Shown in pieces: positions 46,290 through 57,246 of a DNA stretch of 64,000 nt. The stretch spans positions 1,116,001 through 1,180,000 of the forward strand of contig CP120722.1 of assembly GCA_029719485.1 (NCBI GenBank). Direction: 5' to 3'. The stretch is from Kiritimatiellota bacterium B12222 (GTDB lineage Bacteria > Verrucomicrobiota > Kiritimatiellia > SS1-B-03-39 > UBA6053). The notes under the pieces are model-generated. The model made no database searches. It had not been told where the DNA came from and saw nothing but the letters and a program-made list of their open reading frames with translations. The translations under genes and the position numbers were made by a program. Positions within the stretch are counted from its first letter, which is position 1. Every line of letters begins with the position of its first letter.

Positions 46290-47749
46290 GTATTTTGGCC
46301 CAACAGAACCTACGCGAATTGCAAGCGCTGCTGGAAAGTGGCGCCTGTAGTTCACGAGATATTGTCACTTCGGTTGCGGAACAGATTCAAACCGTGGATG
46401 GTGACATTCATGCTTATTTAGAAGCGGATACGGAAGCCGCTTTGGTGGAGGCTGATGCTGCGGATGCGCGCAGAGCCCAAGGAGAAAAGGGGCCTTTGCT
46501 GGGCATCCCGGTGGCGATTAAAGATTTATTAAATGTGAAAGGTCAGTCTTGCCGCTGTGCCTCTAAACTACTGGAAGGGTTTGTTTCGCCTTATGATGCC
46601 ACTTCGGTGGCGAAATTGCGTCAGGCCGGGGCCATCCCCTTTGGTCGGGTAAACATGGATGAATTTGCCATGGGGGCTTCCACGGAGCATTCTGCGTATG
46701 GGGTAACGCGGAATCCATGGAATCTTGAGCATGTGTCTGGTGGTTCCAGTGGTGGTTCCGCGGCTGCCGTGGCGGCGCATACGGCCATTGTTTCCCTGGG
46801 ATCTGATACGGGTGGTTCGGTTCGTCAACCCGCGTCGTTTTGTGGCTGTGTAGGCCTCAAGCCCAGTTATGGACGGGTGAGTCGTTATGGATTGACGGCG
46901 TTTGCAAGTTCATTGGATCAAGTAGGTGTGCTTTCGAAAACGGTTGCCGACGCTGCGGACACGCTTTCAGTGGTGGCTGGACATGATCCGCGGGATACCA
47001 CCAGTGATCCCATCGGCGTACCCGATTATGCGGCCGCGTTGGGTGAAGATTTAAAAGGGATGAAAATCGGGATTGCCGAAGAGTTTTTCGGGGAAGGGGT
47101 AGATCCTGAAGTGGCGGCTTCTGTGCGCAAAGCCATTGATCACTGTGTGTCCTTGGGGGCTGAACCCGTTGCGGTGCAGTTTCCTCATTTGAAGTATGCG
47201 GTGAGCATTTATTACATTTTGGCTCCTGCTGAAGCCTCGGTAAACCTTTCTCGTTTTGATGGGATTCGTTATGGAAATCGGGTAGAAGCGGATGACCCTG
47301 TTTCCATGATGTGCAAAACCCGGGATGCCCATTTGGGTGATGAAGTGAAACGGCGAATTTTATTAGGCACCTACGTGTTAAGTTCCGGATATTATGATGC
47401 CTACTATGTGAAAGCGTTAAAAGCCCGGGCTTTGATTAAGCAGGATTTTGACAAAGTCTATGAACAGTGCGATGTGTTGATGTCCCCTGTGGCTCCCACC
47501 ACTGCCTATAAAATTGGTGCGGGTGCGCAGGATCCCCTGGCCATGTATTTGGGTGATATTTGCACCATTCCCAGCAATTTGTCGGGTGGATGCGGATTAT
47601 CGGTTCCCTGTGGATTTAGTCAGGCGGGCTTGCCCATCGGATTGCAAATTTTAGGCCCTGCCTTTGCGGAAGAGCGCATCTTGCGGGCTGGTCATGCTTT
47701 TGAGCAAAGTACGGACTGGCATTTGAAACAACCCGGATCGTTCTCCTAA
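46286..47749 (+). CDS. gatA: Asp-tRNA(Asn)/Glu-tRNA(Gln) amidotransferase subunit A
   Basis: A 487-residue amidase-signature enzyme. The catalytic triad is K79 (PVAIKDLL), S154 (GGSSGG) and S178 (SDTGGSVRQPA), the same positions as in Staphylococcus aureus GatA. It releases ammonia from glutamine for use by GatB. Gene order gatC-gatA-gatB with short spacing indicates an operon. Confidence 0.96.
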   Translation: MSILAQQNLRELQALLESGACSSRDIVTSVAEQIQTVDGDIHAYLEADTEAALVEADAADARRAQGEKGPLLGIPVAIKDLLNVKGQSCRCASKLLEGFVSPYDATSVAKLRQAGAIPFGRVNMDEFAMGASTEHSAYGVTRNPWNLEHVSGGSSGGSAAAVAAHTAIVSLGSDTGGSVRQPASFCGCVGLKPSYGRVSRYGLTAFASSLDQVGVLSKTVADAADTLSVVAGHDPRDTTSDPIGVPDYAAALGEDLKGMKIGIAEEFFGEGVDPEVAASVRKAIDHCVSLGAEPVAVQFPHLKYAVSIYYILAPAEASVNLSRFDGIRYGNRVEADDPVSMMCKTRDAHLGDEVKRRILLGTYVLSSGYYDAYYVKALKARALIKQDFDKVYEQCDVLMSPVAPTTAYKIGAGAQDPLAMYLGDICTIPSNLSGGCGLSVPCGFSQAGLPIGLQILGPAFAEERILRAGHAFEQSTDWHLKQPGSFS

Positions 47750-47803
47750 GTGAAGCCCCGTTCATTCCTGTCCCTTTTCTCAACATTTTAAAGAACTCAA
47801 CCT

Positions 47804-49228
47804 ATGCCTTACTTACCTACCATCGGACTTGAAACCCATGTTCAACTCAACACCCAGACCAAAATTTGGTGTGGGTGCAAAGTGGATTCCTCCTCAGAAC
47901 CCAATACAAATATTTGCCCGGTTTGTATGGGCTATCCCGGATCCCTGCCGGTGTTGAATGCAGAGGCGGTTCGGAAAACGGTTCAGACCGGGTTGTTATT
48001 GGGCTGCAAGATTGGCTTGCGCAGTAAACATGATCGGAAGAGTTATTTTTATCCGGATATGCCTAAAAACTATCAGATCACCCAATTTGACGAACCCTTA
48101 TGTTTGGGCGGATCTTTAGAGATTGAGGTGAATGGGAAAAAGAAAGTGGTACAGATTAACCGCATTCATTTGGAAGAAGATGTCGGCAAATCCACGCATT
48201 TACGCGGGGCCAGTGGGGTGGATTATAATCGGGCGGGTACTCCATTGATGGAAATTGTCACCGAACCTGATTTGCACAGTGAAGATGAGGCTTTTGCTTA
48301 TTTGACCGCCCTCAAACGTATTCTTGAGTATGGTGGTGTGAGTCATTGTAATTTGGAGCGGGGAAATATTCGTTGTGATGTAAATGTGTCGGTTGCTGAA
48401 GAGGGGAGTGAGGTGCTGGGGACAAAAGCCGAGATTAAAAACATGAACACCTTTCGTGGCGTGCATCGTGCGGCAGCCTACGAGATTAAACGTCAGATCC
48501 GTGCGTTGGAAACGGGTACACCCCTGATACAGGAAACGCGTCGCTGGGAAGACGATCAAGGTGTGACCACTTCGATGCGCAGTAAAGAAGATGCACATGA
48601 TTATCGCTACTTCCCTGATCCCGATTTGGCTGTGATCCGTTTGACGGAAGCGCAAGTCGAGGCTTGGCGGGCGGATTTACCGGAGTTACCTGAAGCGAAA
48701 CGGAAGCGCTTCATGAGCGAACTCGGTTTGCCTGAATACGATGCGGGTGTGTTAGTTGCAGACGTTGAGGTCGCTCACTATTTTGAAACGGTGGTTGCGG
48801 CCACCGAAGGCAATGCCAAGGCGGCCAGTAACTGGGTGATGACCGAAGTGATGCGCGTGCTTTCTGAAAGTGGGGAAAGTGCCAGTCGCTTCAAAATATC
48901 GGCGGCTGCGTTGGGAAAATTGATTCTCATGGTCGAAAAAAAGACCATTAACAACTCCAAGGCCAAAGAAGTGTTTTCAGTCATGCTAGAGGAGGGGGGA
49001 GAGCCTGAAACCATTGTGAAAGAGAAAGGTTGGGTGCAGGTAAGTGACAGTTCGGCGTTGGAAGGTTTTGTGACGCAAGTGATTGCAGAAAATCCATCGG
49101 TGGTGGATGACTACCGTGGAGGCAAGGGGGCCGCCTTACAATTTCTCATGGGGCAAGTAATGAAGCTCAGTCGAGGTAAGGCCAATCCGAAAATGGTACT
49201 GGAACTGCTCAAAGAAATGCTTGCTTAA
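47804..49228 (+). CDS. gatB: Asp-tRNA(Asn)/Glu-tRNA(Gln) amidotransferase subunit B
   Basis: A 474-residue GatB/PET112 protein. It starts GLETHVQLNTQTKIWCGC; the Zn-site cysteines are CGC and CPVC (residues about 24-45). KSYFYPDMPKNYQITQFDEPL, EEDVGKSTH and RAGTPLMEIVTEPDL are conserved. The C-terminal helical/YqeY-like tRNA-binding domain (from about 330) is complete. GatB phosphorylates and then amidates the misacylated tRNA. Confidence 0.96.
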   Translation: MPYLPTIGLETHVQLNTQTKIWCGCKVDSSSEPNTNICPVCMGYPGSLPVLNAEAVRKTVQTGLLLGCKIGLRSKHDRKSYFYPDMPKNYQITQFDEPLCLGGSLEIEVNGKKKVVQINRIHLEEDVGKSTHLRGASGVDYNRAGTPLMEIVTEPDLHSEDEAFAYLTALKRILEYGGVSHCNLERGNIRCDVNVSVAEEGSEVLGTKAEIKNMNTFRGVHRAAAYEIKRQIRALETGTPLIQETRRWEDDQGVTTSMRSKEDAHDYRYFPDPDLAVIRLTEAQVEAWRADLPELPEAKRKRFMSELGLPEYDAGVLVADVEVAHYFETVVAATEGNAKAASNWVMTEVMRVLSESGESASRFKISAAALGKLILMVEKKTINNSKAKEVFSVMLEEGGEPETIVKEKGWVQVSDSSALEGFVTQVIAENPSVVDDYRGGKGAALQFLMGQVMKLSRGKANPKMVLELLKEMLA

Positions 49229-49290
49229 GTCAGGAAGGTTGATTTAGTTTTGTGAATACGTTTTCATGCTGACCCACCAAAGGAATTGTT

Positions 49291-51009
49291 TTGACACCTA
49301 AGGACGAATATACACTCGAAACGCTCCGCGCAGCGGGCTTGATTGATGATGCCATTGCAGAAAAAGCGGCATATTTAGCAGACGAAAAAGGAATGGATGT
49401 CACGGAGGTACTCGAAGAATCGGGTATGATCACCGGGGAGGAAATCACTCAGGCTATTGCCTCTCATTATGGGATGGAGATGGTTTCGTTGCGGGACATG
49501 GATATCGGACAAGATGTCATTGACTCTATGCCGGCGGATGTGGCGCGTCGTTATGGCGTGATGCCCGTATATAAACGAGGCAATGAGCTAACGGTTGCGA
49601 TTTCCGATCCACAGGACATGGATACCTTGGATAGTCTTCAATATACCCTTTCTTCCTATGATGTGGTGCCGGTTGTGGCCTCTGAACGGGAAATTAAATC
49701 TTCCATCAATCTCTTTTATGCCGGCGGCGTCTCCCGTGCGGGTTCGGCCTTGCAGGAGTTGACGGAAGCCACCATTTCCGGAATTGCTACGGACGAAACG
49801 GCAGAACTTTTCGGCGATGCTGAAGACGCGACCGAAGAAGATGCCCCGATTATTAAATTGGTTAGTTTGATTATTATTGAAGCGTTCCGGAAACGGGCCT
49901 CAGATATTCATGTTGAACCCATGGAAACCAAATTGCGTGTTCGCTATCGGATTGATGGTGTACTTCAAGAGGTAGAGAGTCCTCCCAAGCGTTTGCAGTC
50001 TGCTATTTTGCAGCGGATTAAAATTATGGCAAATATGAAAATTGCCGAAAAACGGGTTTGTCAGGACGGACGTATTCAAATTAACGTCATGGGGCGCGAA
50101 CTCGACTTGCGGGTGTCTGTGGTCCCGACCAATCACGGGGAATCCGTGGTCATGCGTATTTTGGATAAAGACAGTCTGCGTCTGGGATTGCCTGAACTGG
50201 GGTTCTTTACCGACGATCAACAAACCTTCCGTGGGTTGATTCAGTTGGCGGATGGGATTGTGTTGGTGACGGGACCTACGGGTTCTGGAAAAACCACGAC
50301 GCTCTATTCCTGTTTGAACGAAATTAATAAACCTGACCGTAAGATTATTACGGTGGAAGATCCGGTGGAGTACCAATTAAGTGGTATCAACCAGGTTCAT
50401 GTGCGTGCGGATATTGGACTCACCTTTGGCGCGGCCTTACGTTCCATTTTGCGTCAGGCGCCTAATATTGTGATGATCGGAGAAATTCGAGATTTAGAAA
50501 CGGCGGAGATTGCGGTGAACGCATCGCTGACCGGACATTTGGTATTCAGTACCTTGCATACCAACGATGCACCCTCTGCGATTACGCGTTTGATTGATAT
50601 TGGGGTGAAACCTTTCTTGGTGGCCTCCTCTTTGCGCGGCATTATGGCCCAACGCTTGGTCCGTAAAATTTGTAACAAGTGTTCTGAAACCTATACCCCA
50701 ACTGAGCGGGAAATGCGTTCATTGGGTGCTTTGGCCGGACAGGTGGAAAATGTGCAATTGACCCGGGGTGCGGGTTGCCAAAACTGTGCCTACACAGGCT
50801 ATTCTGGCCGAATTGGTATTTTCGAAATCTTTATCATTAACGAAGAAGTGCAACATTTGATTTATGAGCAGGTGGATTCCAGTGAAATGCGTAATAAAGC
50901 GCGTGAATTGGGGATGAGAACCTTGCGTGAAGATGGGTTGCGTAAAGTAATAGCCGGACAAACGACCTTGGAAGAAGTGTTCCGGGTGACCTTGGGAGAT
51001 ATGGACTAA
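49291..51009 (+). CDS. pilB: PilB/GspE-family pilus extension ATPase (first copy)
   Basis: A 572-residue protein starting with TTG, with AAGGA about 8 bp upstream. The N-terminal T2SSE_N/MshEN region (to about 160) precedes the ATPase domain with Walker [11 protein letters not shown] (328-337), Asp and His boxes and Walker B ([15 protein letters not shown]). The tetracysteine zinc site is CNKC and CQNC (with '[16 protein letters not shown]'). This is the hexameric motor powering pilus polymerisation or type II secretion. The stop overlaps the pilT start (TAATG). Confidence 0.92.
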   Translation: MTPKDEYTLETLRAAGLIDDAIAEKAAYLADEKGMDVTEVLEESGMITGEEITQAIASHYGMEMVSLRDMDIGQDVIDSMPADVARRYGVMPVYKRGNELTVAISDPQDMDTLDSLQYTLSSYDVVPVVASEREIKSSINLFYAGGVSRAGSALQELTEATISGIATDETAELFGDAEDATEEDAPIIKLVSLIIIEAFRKRASDIHVEPMETKLRVRYRIDGVLQEVESPPKRLQSAILQRIKIMANMKIAEKRVCQDGRIQINVMGRELDLRVSVVPTNHGESVVMRILDKDSLRLGLPELGFFTDDQQTFRGLIQLADGIVLVTGPTGSGKTTTLYSCLNEINKPDRKIITVEDPVEYQLSGINQVHVRADIGLTFGAALRSILRQAPNIVMIGEIRDLETAEIAVNASLTGHLVFSTLHTNDAPSAITRLIDIGVKPFLVASSLRGIMAQRLVRKICNKCSETYTPTEREMRSLGALAGQVENVQLTRGAGCQNCAYTGYSGRIGIFEIFIINEEVQHLIYEQVDSSEMRNKARELGMRTLREDGLRKVIAGQTTLEEVFRVTLGDMD

Positions 51010-52088
51010 TGACACCAGCATCAGAAATTACCATGGAAGACTTGCTCGCGATCGTGGTGCAAGAAGGCGCGTCCGATTTACATATTGAAATGGGCAGTCC
51101 TCCCGTATTGCGGATTAACGGGCATTTAAATCCTTTAGAAACGGAACCATTAAAAGGAGAAGATACCGACCGATTAATGCGTGCGGTGACCTCCGAAGAT
51201 TATGTGCGTCAATTGACCGAAACCGGTGGCGCCGACTTTGGTTTTGGATTTCAAGAACTTGCCCGTTTTCGGGTAAGTATTTTCAAACAAAAAGGTGCGG
51301 TAGGGATGGTGCTTCGGCAAATTCCCAACGATCTGTTGACGCTTGAAACCATTGGTTTACCTCCCCAAACGAAAGAACTTTTATACAAACCGAAAGGCTT
51401 GGTGTTGGTGACGGGACCTACAGGTTCTGGTAAATCAACGACGTTGGCGAGTATGATCAATGTCATTAACGAAGAACGGGATTGTCATATCATTACCGTA
51501 GAAGATCCAATCGAGTTTTATCATGACCACAAACAGAGTTTGGTGATTCAGCGGGAACTGGGGGTCGATGTCGGCTCTTTCAGTAAAGCGCTGGTTGCGG
51601 CGCTTCGTCAGGATCCCGATGTGATTCTGGTAGGTGAAATGCGGGATTTGGAAACCATGGAAGCTGCGATTTCCGCTGCGGAAACGGGTCACTTGGTTTT
51701 CGCAACCTTGCATACGACGGGTGCTGCCCGAACCGTGGACCGGATTGTAGATGCGTTTCCCACCAATCAACAGGAACAGATTCGTACCCAGTTGGCTTCT
51801 ACCTTGGAAGCGGTGATCTCACAAGTGTTGCTTCCTCGTATCGACCGGGAAGGCCGGGTGGCGGCTTTTGAAATTATGATGACCACCCCAGGTATTCAGG
51901 CCTTGATTCGGGATAACAAAACCTTCCGAATTACCTCAGATATTCAAACTGGTGCCCGCAAAGGCATGATCACCTTGGATAGTTCCCTCCACAATTTGTA
52001 CCGCCAAGGTATTATCAGCTTCGAAAACATGTTGCTGAAAGCCAATGATCCGGAAGCCCTCGCCCAGAAAGTACACGCTGGCAACTAA
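51009..52088 (+). CDS. pilT: Type IV pilus retraction ATPase PilT
   Basis: A 359-residue PilT. Walker [11 protein letters not shown] begins at residue 136; the Asp box (VEDPIEFYH), Walker B ([15 protein letters not shown]) and His box ([15 protein letters not shown]) follow. The C-terminal [13 protein letters not shown] corresponds to the AIRNLIRE-type helix needed for retraction, and there is no zinc tetracysteine motif, which separates it from PilB. It points to retractile type IV pili. Confidence 0.94.
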   Translation: MTPASEITMEDLLAIVVQEGASDLHIEMGSPPVLRINGHLNPLETEPLKGEDTDRLMRAVTSEDYVRQLTETGGADFGFGFQELARFRVSIFKQKGAVGMVLRQIPNDLLTLETIGLPPQTKELLYKPKGLVLVTGPTGSGKSTTLASMINVINEERDCHIITVEDPIEFYHDHKQSLVIQRELGVDVGSFSKALVAALRQDPDVILVGEMRDLETMEAAISAAETGHLVFATLHTTGAARTVDRIVDAFPTNQQEQIRTQLASTLEAVISQVLLPRIDREGRVAAFEIMMTTPGIQALIRDNKTFRITSDIQTGARKGMITLDSSLHNLYRQGIISFENMLLKANDPEALAQKVHAGN

Positions 52089-52101
52089 TCCCTATACTCT
52101 T

Positions 52102-53814
52102 ATGTCCGACCTTACTCATACCGATCAATTGCTCGACCATCTGCTTCAACATGGTTACGTCTCCGAGACCCAGTCTGCAGATGTCATAGACGAACATAAC
52201 CGCACCGGCCGTTCTGTCCGCCGCATCATTTTAGATATGGAAATGATGACGGAAGATGAATTACTTGAACAGATGGCCCTGCTGATGGGGGTTCGCGTAC
52301 TGGATCTAGATCGTCATAATTTATCCAGTGAGTTGGTGAGGAAATTACCGGCATCTACGGCGCGGATGTATAATCTGATTCCCGTGAATGTGGATGCGGT
52401 GACCATCGAGTTGGCGACCTGCGATTTTATGCCTCCGGAAGTGGTAGATGAATTGCGTTTTGTTTTGGCCATGGATGTTCAGTTTGTGATCTCCCGTGAA
52501 CGGGATATTAAAGAGCATTTGGTGAAGTTTTATGCCGAAGACGACGACGATACCATGGGGGATATGCTTCATGAGTTGGAAAATGAATTAGAGACTGCCG
52601 GGGAAGCCGGCATGGGCACGACCAACCTCACCGAAGAAGATCTCTCCAGTTCCGCCAACGCGGCTCCGGTTATTCGTTTTGTGAATTTGGTGATTTATCA
52701 AGCGGTACAGGATCGTGCTTCTGATATTCATTTTGAGCCATTCGAACATGAGTTTAAGATTCGTTATCGTGTAGATGGAGCCTTATATGAAATGTCTCCA
52801 CCACCTAAACATTTGGCCTTGCCGGTTATTTCCCGTATTAAGGTGATGTCAGGATTGGATATTTCTGAACGTCGTTTGCCTCAGGATGGTCGTATTCAGT
52901 TAAATATTGCGGGGCGTCCGGTTGATTTTCGTGTTTCGACCCTTCCCACCCAGTTTGGTGAGTCCGTGGTGCTTCGGGTATTGGACCAAAGCGCGGTGGG
53001 ATTAGAATTGGAACGCTTGGGCATGCCGGATGATGTCTACAATAATTTCAGTGAAGACATTCAAATGCCTAACGGGATTATTTTGGTGACGGGTCCCACG
53101 GGTTCAGGTAAAACCACGACCTTGTATTCGGCCTTGGGTCGTCGCAATGAAGTGGGGGTGAAGATCCTGACCGCTGAGGAACCTGTGGAATACGACATTG
53201 ATGGTATTGTGCAAATTAATGCCAATCACCGCATTAATCTTACCTTCGGTAGCATTTTGAGAGCTTTCCTTCGTCAGGATCCCGATGTGATCTTGGTAGG
53301 GGAAATTCGAGATTTGGAAACTGCTCAGATTGCGATTCAAGCGTCTTTGACGGGACATTTGGTGTTCAGTACTTTGCATACCAACGATTCAGCAGGTGCG
53401 GTTACCCGTATGATTGATATGGGCTTAGAGCCCTTTTTGATCGCGTCTACCCTGCAATCTGTGATGGGAACACGTTTGGTGAGAACGATTTGTAAAGAAT
53501 GTAAAACCCCATTTATTCCTGATGATTTACAGGTGAAATCTTTAGGTCTTACTCGAGAAATCATTGGAGACAACGAATTCTATTTTGGAGCGGGATGTGA
53601 AAATTGCCACGATACCGGTTACCATGGTCGTCGGGGAATTTATGAATATCTTAAGATTACGGATCCGATTCGACACCTGATTACAGAACGTCGGCCCACA
53701 GTTGTCGTACGGGATCGTGCGCGTGAATTGGGAATGCGGACCTTGCGTGAAGATGGTATTCGCTGTATTTTAGATGGTTTGACCACCATTGAAGAAGTCG
53801 TTAAATATACATAA
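52102..53814 (+). CDS. PilB/GspE-family extension ATPase (second copy)
   Basis: The ATG at 52102 is chosen; the upstream open frame only overlaps pilT. The product is 570 residues with an N-terminal MshEN-like domain (to about 150), Walker [11 protein letters not shown] from residue 331, Walker B ([16 protein letters not shown]) and a zinc site CKECKTPF/CENCHDTGYHGR. It is a paralogue of the PilB encoded just before pilT. One of the two may serve a type II secretion system or a second pilus. The gene lies 13 bp after pilT. Confidence 0.9.
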   Translation: MSDLTHTDQLLDHLLQHGYVSETQSADVIDEHNRTGRSVRRIILDMEMMTEDELLEQMALLMGVRVLDLDRHNLSSELVRKLPASTARMYNLIPVNVDAVTIELATCDFMPPEVVDELRFVLAMDVQFVISRERDIKEHLVKFYAEDDDDTMGDMLHELENELETAGEAGMGTTNLTEEDLSSSANAAPVIRFVNLVIYQAVQDRASDIHFEPFEHEFKIRYRVDGALYEMSPPPKHLALPVISRIKVMSGLDISERRLPQDGRIQLNIAGRPVDFRVSTLPTQFGESVVLRVLDQSAVGLELERLGMPDDVYNNFSEDIQMPNGIILVTGPTGSGKTTTLYSALGRRNEVGVKILTAEEPVEYDIDGIVQINANHRINLTFGSILRAFLRQDPDVILVGEIRDLETAQIAIQASLTGHLVFSTLHTNDSAGAVTRMIDMGLEPFLIASTLQSVMGTRLVRTICKECKTPFIPDDLQVKSLGLTREIIGDNEFYFGAGCENCHDTGYHGRRGIYEYLKITDPIRHLITERRPTVVVRDRARELGMRTLREDGIRCILDGLTTIEEVVKYT

Positions 53815-53886
53815 TTGCCCTTGTACATTCCAGCTAACATCCATTAGAGTCGAACAACTAAGGACATTTTTTAAGGAACCCTGCTT

Positions 53887-55176
53887 ATGCCAAAATATAA
53901 ATTCGTTGCCGTAGATCAAAAAGGCAAAGAGTACACTGGAAATCTTGAAGCTGCCGATGAGGCGAGCGCCGAATCTAAATTGCGAGAGAAGATGCTGTTC
54001 CCGACATCTGTGTCTCCGGCTGGAGCTGCTGGTGGCGGTGGTAAAAAAACAGCGACGAAAGCGAAAAAGAAACCGGGCTCAGGCAATGCTTCTTTACAAA
54101 AAGAAATTCAGATGCCGACCTTTATGCAAAAGGTGTCTCCTAAGCAGTTAATGGCTTTTACGCGTCAGTTGGCGACTTTGGTGAACGCGGGATTGCCTTT
54201 GGTGAGAGGATTACAAGTATTGGGACGGCAGGAAAAAAATCCCTTGTTGAAAAAATCCTTGGCCGAAATGTCCGATGCCATTGAAAGTGGAAGTAACTTT
54301 GCGGAAGCATTGGTTCAACATCCCAAGATCTTTGATAAATTGTATGTCAACATGGTGAAAGCCGGTGAAGTCGGGGGGGTACTTGATAAAGTACTGCTCA
54401 GTTTGGCTGAATTCATGGAGAAGGTTCAAAAGATCAAAAACAAAGTCAAAGGCGCGATGATTTACCCGATTGTGGTCTTGTCTTTGGCCATGTTGATTTT
54501 GGCGTTCCTGATGATTTTCATTATTCCGAAGTTCGAAAAGATTTTTGCGGACATTATGCAAGGCAAACCTTTGCCATGGTTGACGGCAAAAGTGGTGGTC
54601 TTCTCTGAAAACTTTGTGGTGATTGGCCCCATTATGGTGGTGGTGGGTATTTTGCTCGGTGTCGGGCTTAAGTTTGCCAAGAAAACCAAGAAAGGGGCTT
54701 ACGCCATTGACTGGAGTAAACTCCATATGCCCTTGTTCGGTTCTTTGTTCATGAAAAGTGCCATTGGCCGTTTTACCCGTACCTTGGGTGAGCTCATGGA
54801 TTCCGGTGTGCCGGTGTTGCAAGCCCTCACCATTGTGGGTGAAACTTCGGGTAACGCTGTGGTCGAATCTGCAGTACATGATGTGCATGACGCGGTAAAA
54901 GAAGGTGAAAATATTGCACCGACTCTGGAGTCGACAAAGATTTTCCCTCCCATGGTGATTTCCATGGTGGAAGTGGGTGAAGAAACCGGTGAGTTGCCAC
55001 AAATGTTGCGTCGTATTGCAGATAACTACGACGATGAAGTGGATAATGCGGTAGCTGGTTTGACTTCGGTCATTGAGCCTTTGCTGATTGTTATGCTCGC
55101 GATGATTGTGGGTGTGATTGTGATCGCGCTCTTCCTGCCATTGATTGGTATCATCGAAGGTCTGAACACCAACTAA
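53887..55176 (+). CDS. pilC: Type IV pilus inner-membrane platform protein PilC/GspF
   Basis: A 429-residue protein starting at 53887 with AAGGAA upstream. A short N-terminal beta part and a Lys/Ala/Gly-rich linker (about 43-70) precede two T2SSF domains (AFTRQLATLVNAGLPLVRGL and RFTRTLGELMDSGVPVLQAL) with three transmembrane segments, ending in ALFLPLIGIIEGLNTN. PilC couples the ATPases to pilin movement. It ends the pilus motor operon and is followed by a terminator. Confidence 0.94.
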   Translation: MPKYKFVAVDQKGKEYTGNLEAADEASAESKLREKMLFPTSVSPAGAAGGGGKKTATKAKKKPGSGNASLQKEIQMPTFMQKVSPKQLMAFTRQLATLVNAGLPLVRGLQVLGRQEKNPLLKKSLAEMSDAIESGSNFAEALVQHPKIFDKLYVNMVKAGEVGGVLDKVLLSLAEFMEKVQKIKNKVKGAMIYPIVVLSLAMLILAFLMIFIIPKFEKIFADIMQGKPLPWLTAKVVVFSENFVVIGPIMVVVGILLGVGLKFAKKTKKGAYAIDWSKLHMPLFGSLFMKSAIGRFTRTLGELMDSGVPVLQALTIVGETSGNAVVESAVHDVHDAVKEGENIAPTLESTKIFPPMVISMVEVGEETGELPQMLRRIADNYDDEVDNAVAGLTSVIEPLLIVMLAMIVGVIVIALFLPLIGIIEGLNTN

Positions 55177-55199
55177 GCTTGTCCGCAGCTTAAAACCGC

Positions 55200-55228
55200 A
55201 AACCCGCCAGTGCCCTGGCGGGTTTGTT
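55200..55228 (+). terminator. Rho-independent terminator after pilC
   Basis: A perfect 11-bp stem, AAACCCGCCAG (55200-55210) and CTGGCGGGTTT (55215-55225), with a TGCC loop and T-rich 3' end (GTTGTTT). It ends the pilB-pilT-pilB2-pilC transcript. Confidence 0.88.
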
Positions 55229-55367
55229 GTTTGGGGTGGATGGAGGTAAGGTGGGGCAGGGCTGTGGGTGGAGGAGTCTTCAGGTCATACAGTCTGATGT
55301 GGATGACGATGAAAGTGTGACCAGAAACGACGTGCAAAACATGAGGGAAGCTTTAGGGCATGTTGTC

Positions 55368-56333
55368 ATGAACCCTCAAGACGAAGCGCTCATCCTCAAG
55401 GTCACCCAGGCCAGGTCCATTGTGGACTGCGAACCCATCCAGGAACTTTGGAGTGGGTATGGACGCATTGAACGGATTTTCCTGCAGGGCGGGACTCATC
55501 CCAGTGTGGTGGTGAAAGATGTGCAACCCCCGCGTCGACCATCCCATCCACGAGGGTGGAGCGGTGCTCGGGGGCATGCCCGAAAATTGACTTCATACCA
55601 GGTGGAAATGGCGTGGTATGAACAGTGGAGTTCCGCCTGTGATGAACGCTGTCGAGTGCCTCATTGTTTGGCATCGCATCACCATGCGGATGAATATTTT
55701 ATGGTGTTGGAAGATTTAGATGCGTCAGGTTTTCCCCTGCGACACTCCTCGGTTCAGATGGCGGAAATTGAAGCCTGCTTGCAGTGGTTGGCGTCTTTTC
55801 ATGCACGTTTTCTCAATCAAAAACCTGTAGGACTCTGGCCACAAGGATGTTACTGGCATTTGAATACGCGCCCTGATGAGTGGGAGCTGCTCCGTGATCG
55901 TCGTCTAAAGGCTGGTGCTTCCGCGATTGATGACGTTTTGCGGAATGCGCGCTTTCAAAGCGTTGTACATGGCGATGCCAAGCTGGCGAATTTCTGTTTT
56001 TCGGAGGATGGAAACGTAGCCGCTGTTGATTTTCAATATGTGGGGGGAGGCTGTGGCATGTTGGATGTGGCCTATTTTCTTGGATCTTGTTTGGATGAAC
56101 AGGCCTGTGAGCGCTTGGAGCAGCCTTTGTTGGAGGTATATTTTGAGTGCTTACGGAATCAAGTGACAGATGTGGATGCCGCGGCATTGGAGGCCGAATG
56201 GCGTCAGCTTTATGCCTATGCCTGGGCTGATTTTCACCGCTTTCTGAAAGGGTGGAGCCCGGGGCATTGGAAGATTAATCATTATAGCGAACGCATCAGC
56301 GCACAGGTATTGGATGACTTGGAGATTTCATGA
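55368..56333 (+). CDS. Aminoglycoside-phosphotransferase-like small-molecule kinase
   Basis: The ATG at 55368 gives 321 residues; the frame is open back to 55224, but that part overlaps the terminator. APH/EcKinase-like features: a lobe with VVVKDV (Lys of the ATP site), [12 protein letters not shown], the catalytic loop H201-G-D203-A-K-L-A-N208, and the metal Asp in D221-F-Q. Substrates of the family range from drugs to choline, homoserine and ecdysteroids, so none is assigned. The 3' end overlaps by 4 bp a sugar-phosphatase-type gene, hinting at a kinase/phosphatase pair acting on related compounds. Confidence 0.75.
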   Translation: MNPQDEALILKVTQARSIVDCEPIQELWSGYGRIERIFLQGGTHPSVVVKDVQPPRRPSHPRGWSGARGHARKLTSYQVEMAWYEQWSSACDERCRVPHCLASHHHADEYFMVLEDLDASGFPLRHSSVQMAEIEACLQWLASFHARFLNQKPVGLWPQGCYWHLNTRPDEWELLRDRRLKAGASAIDDVLRNARFQSVVHGDAKLANFCFSEDGNVAAVDFQYVGGGCGMLDVAYFLGSCLDEQACERLEQPLLEVYFECLRNQVTDVDAAALEAEWRQLYAYAWADFHRFLKGWSPGHWKINHYSERISAQVLDDLEIS

Positions 56334-57190
56334 AACTCAGAGACGCTGACTTAAACGAGTTGTGTGATCTTGCGGTACTGGCGGCATCAAAGGCCGCGTT
56401 GCGAATATCGGAAACCGACCCGGCGTCTCTTTCCGTAGATCGGAAAGCAGGAGCGGTAAGTTTAGCGGCTGCGGTGGTGAGTCAATTGGACCGAGATGCC
56501 CAAGAAATAATTTTGTCCGTGCTTCAGGAGAGTGTGGGACATTTTGATTTAGCGCTGTTGGCGGAAGAGAGTGAGGACAGTCGGGAACGGTTTGAAAAAG
56601 ACTATTTTTGGTGCATTGATCCACTCGATGGCACACTACCTTTTCTTGAAGGGAAGCCTGGATACGCGGTATCGATTGCCTTGGTCTCGCGAGAAGGATT
56701 GCCGATGCTGGGCGTGGTTGTCGATCCATTGACGGGGAATCGGCTGCAAGCCATTCGTGGTGGAGGGGCGTATTTGAACGGTGGCGCTTTTCGGGTGGGG
56801 GAACGAAAAGGGCCTTTAAACCTATTTACCGATCGCAGTATGATGACGCATCCCTTGTTTGACCTCTGTGTGAATCGTTTGGGGGCTGTACATGTACACG
56901 AGCCTGCGGGAGCGGTTATGAATGTGTGTAACATGTTAAAACATGAACCCGCTTGTTACTTTAAATTTCCGAAAGCGGAGCTTGGAGGCGGGAGTTTATG
57001 GGACTATGCGGCCACAGCCTGTATTATCCGGGAAGCTGGGGGCGTGGTGACGGATCTTCACGGCGGACCTTTGGATTTAAATCGATCGGATGCTACCTTT
57101 ATGAATCATCGAGGATTTCTGTTTGCGACCGATGTCCATCTGCATGAACGGGTGGGAGAGTTGCTTCGGGACATTTCTTTAGAACGGTGA
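56330..57190 (+). CDS. Inositol-monophosphatase-family phosphatase (CysQ-like)
   Basis: A 286-residue protein of the IMPase/FBPase/CysQ group. AEES, D97-P-L-D100-G-T and the C-terminal W-D225[13 protein letters not shown] are the metal-binding motifs, all intact. [23 protein letters not shown] is more like 3'(2'),5'-bisphosphate nucleotidase or phosphatases of inositol type than fructose-bisphosphatase. It dephosphorylates a small molecule with Mg2+. The start is inside the kinase gene end (ATGA), showing coupling. Confidence 0.82.
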   Translation: MKLRDADLNELCDLAVLAASKAALRISETDPASLSVDRKAGAVSLAAAVVSQLDRDAQEIILSVLQESVGHFDLALLAEESEDSRERFEKDYFWCIDPLDGTLPFLEGKPGYAVSIALVSREGLPMLGVVVDPLTGNRLQAIRGGGAYLNGGAFRVGERKGPLNLFTDRSMMTHPLFDLCVNRLGAVHVHEPAGAVMNVCNMLKHEPACYFKFPKAELGGGSLWDYAATACIIREAGGVVTDLHGGPLDLNRSDATFMNHRGFLFATDVHLHERVGELLRDISLER

Positions 57191-57246
57191 GGCATGTCGC
57201 TCCTCGTAAGCGTATAAAGGGGGAGGGAGCGCTTAAAATATTCTAG

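Noticed and set aside
54211..55002. A 263-codon His-rich minus-strand frame opposite pilC
   Set aside because: Antisense shadow of the clear PilC/GspF gene.
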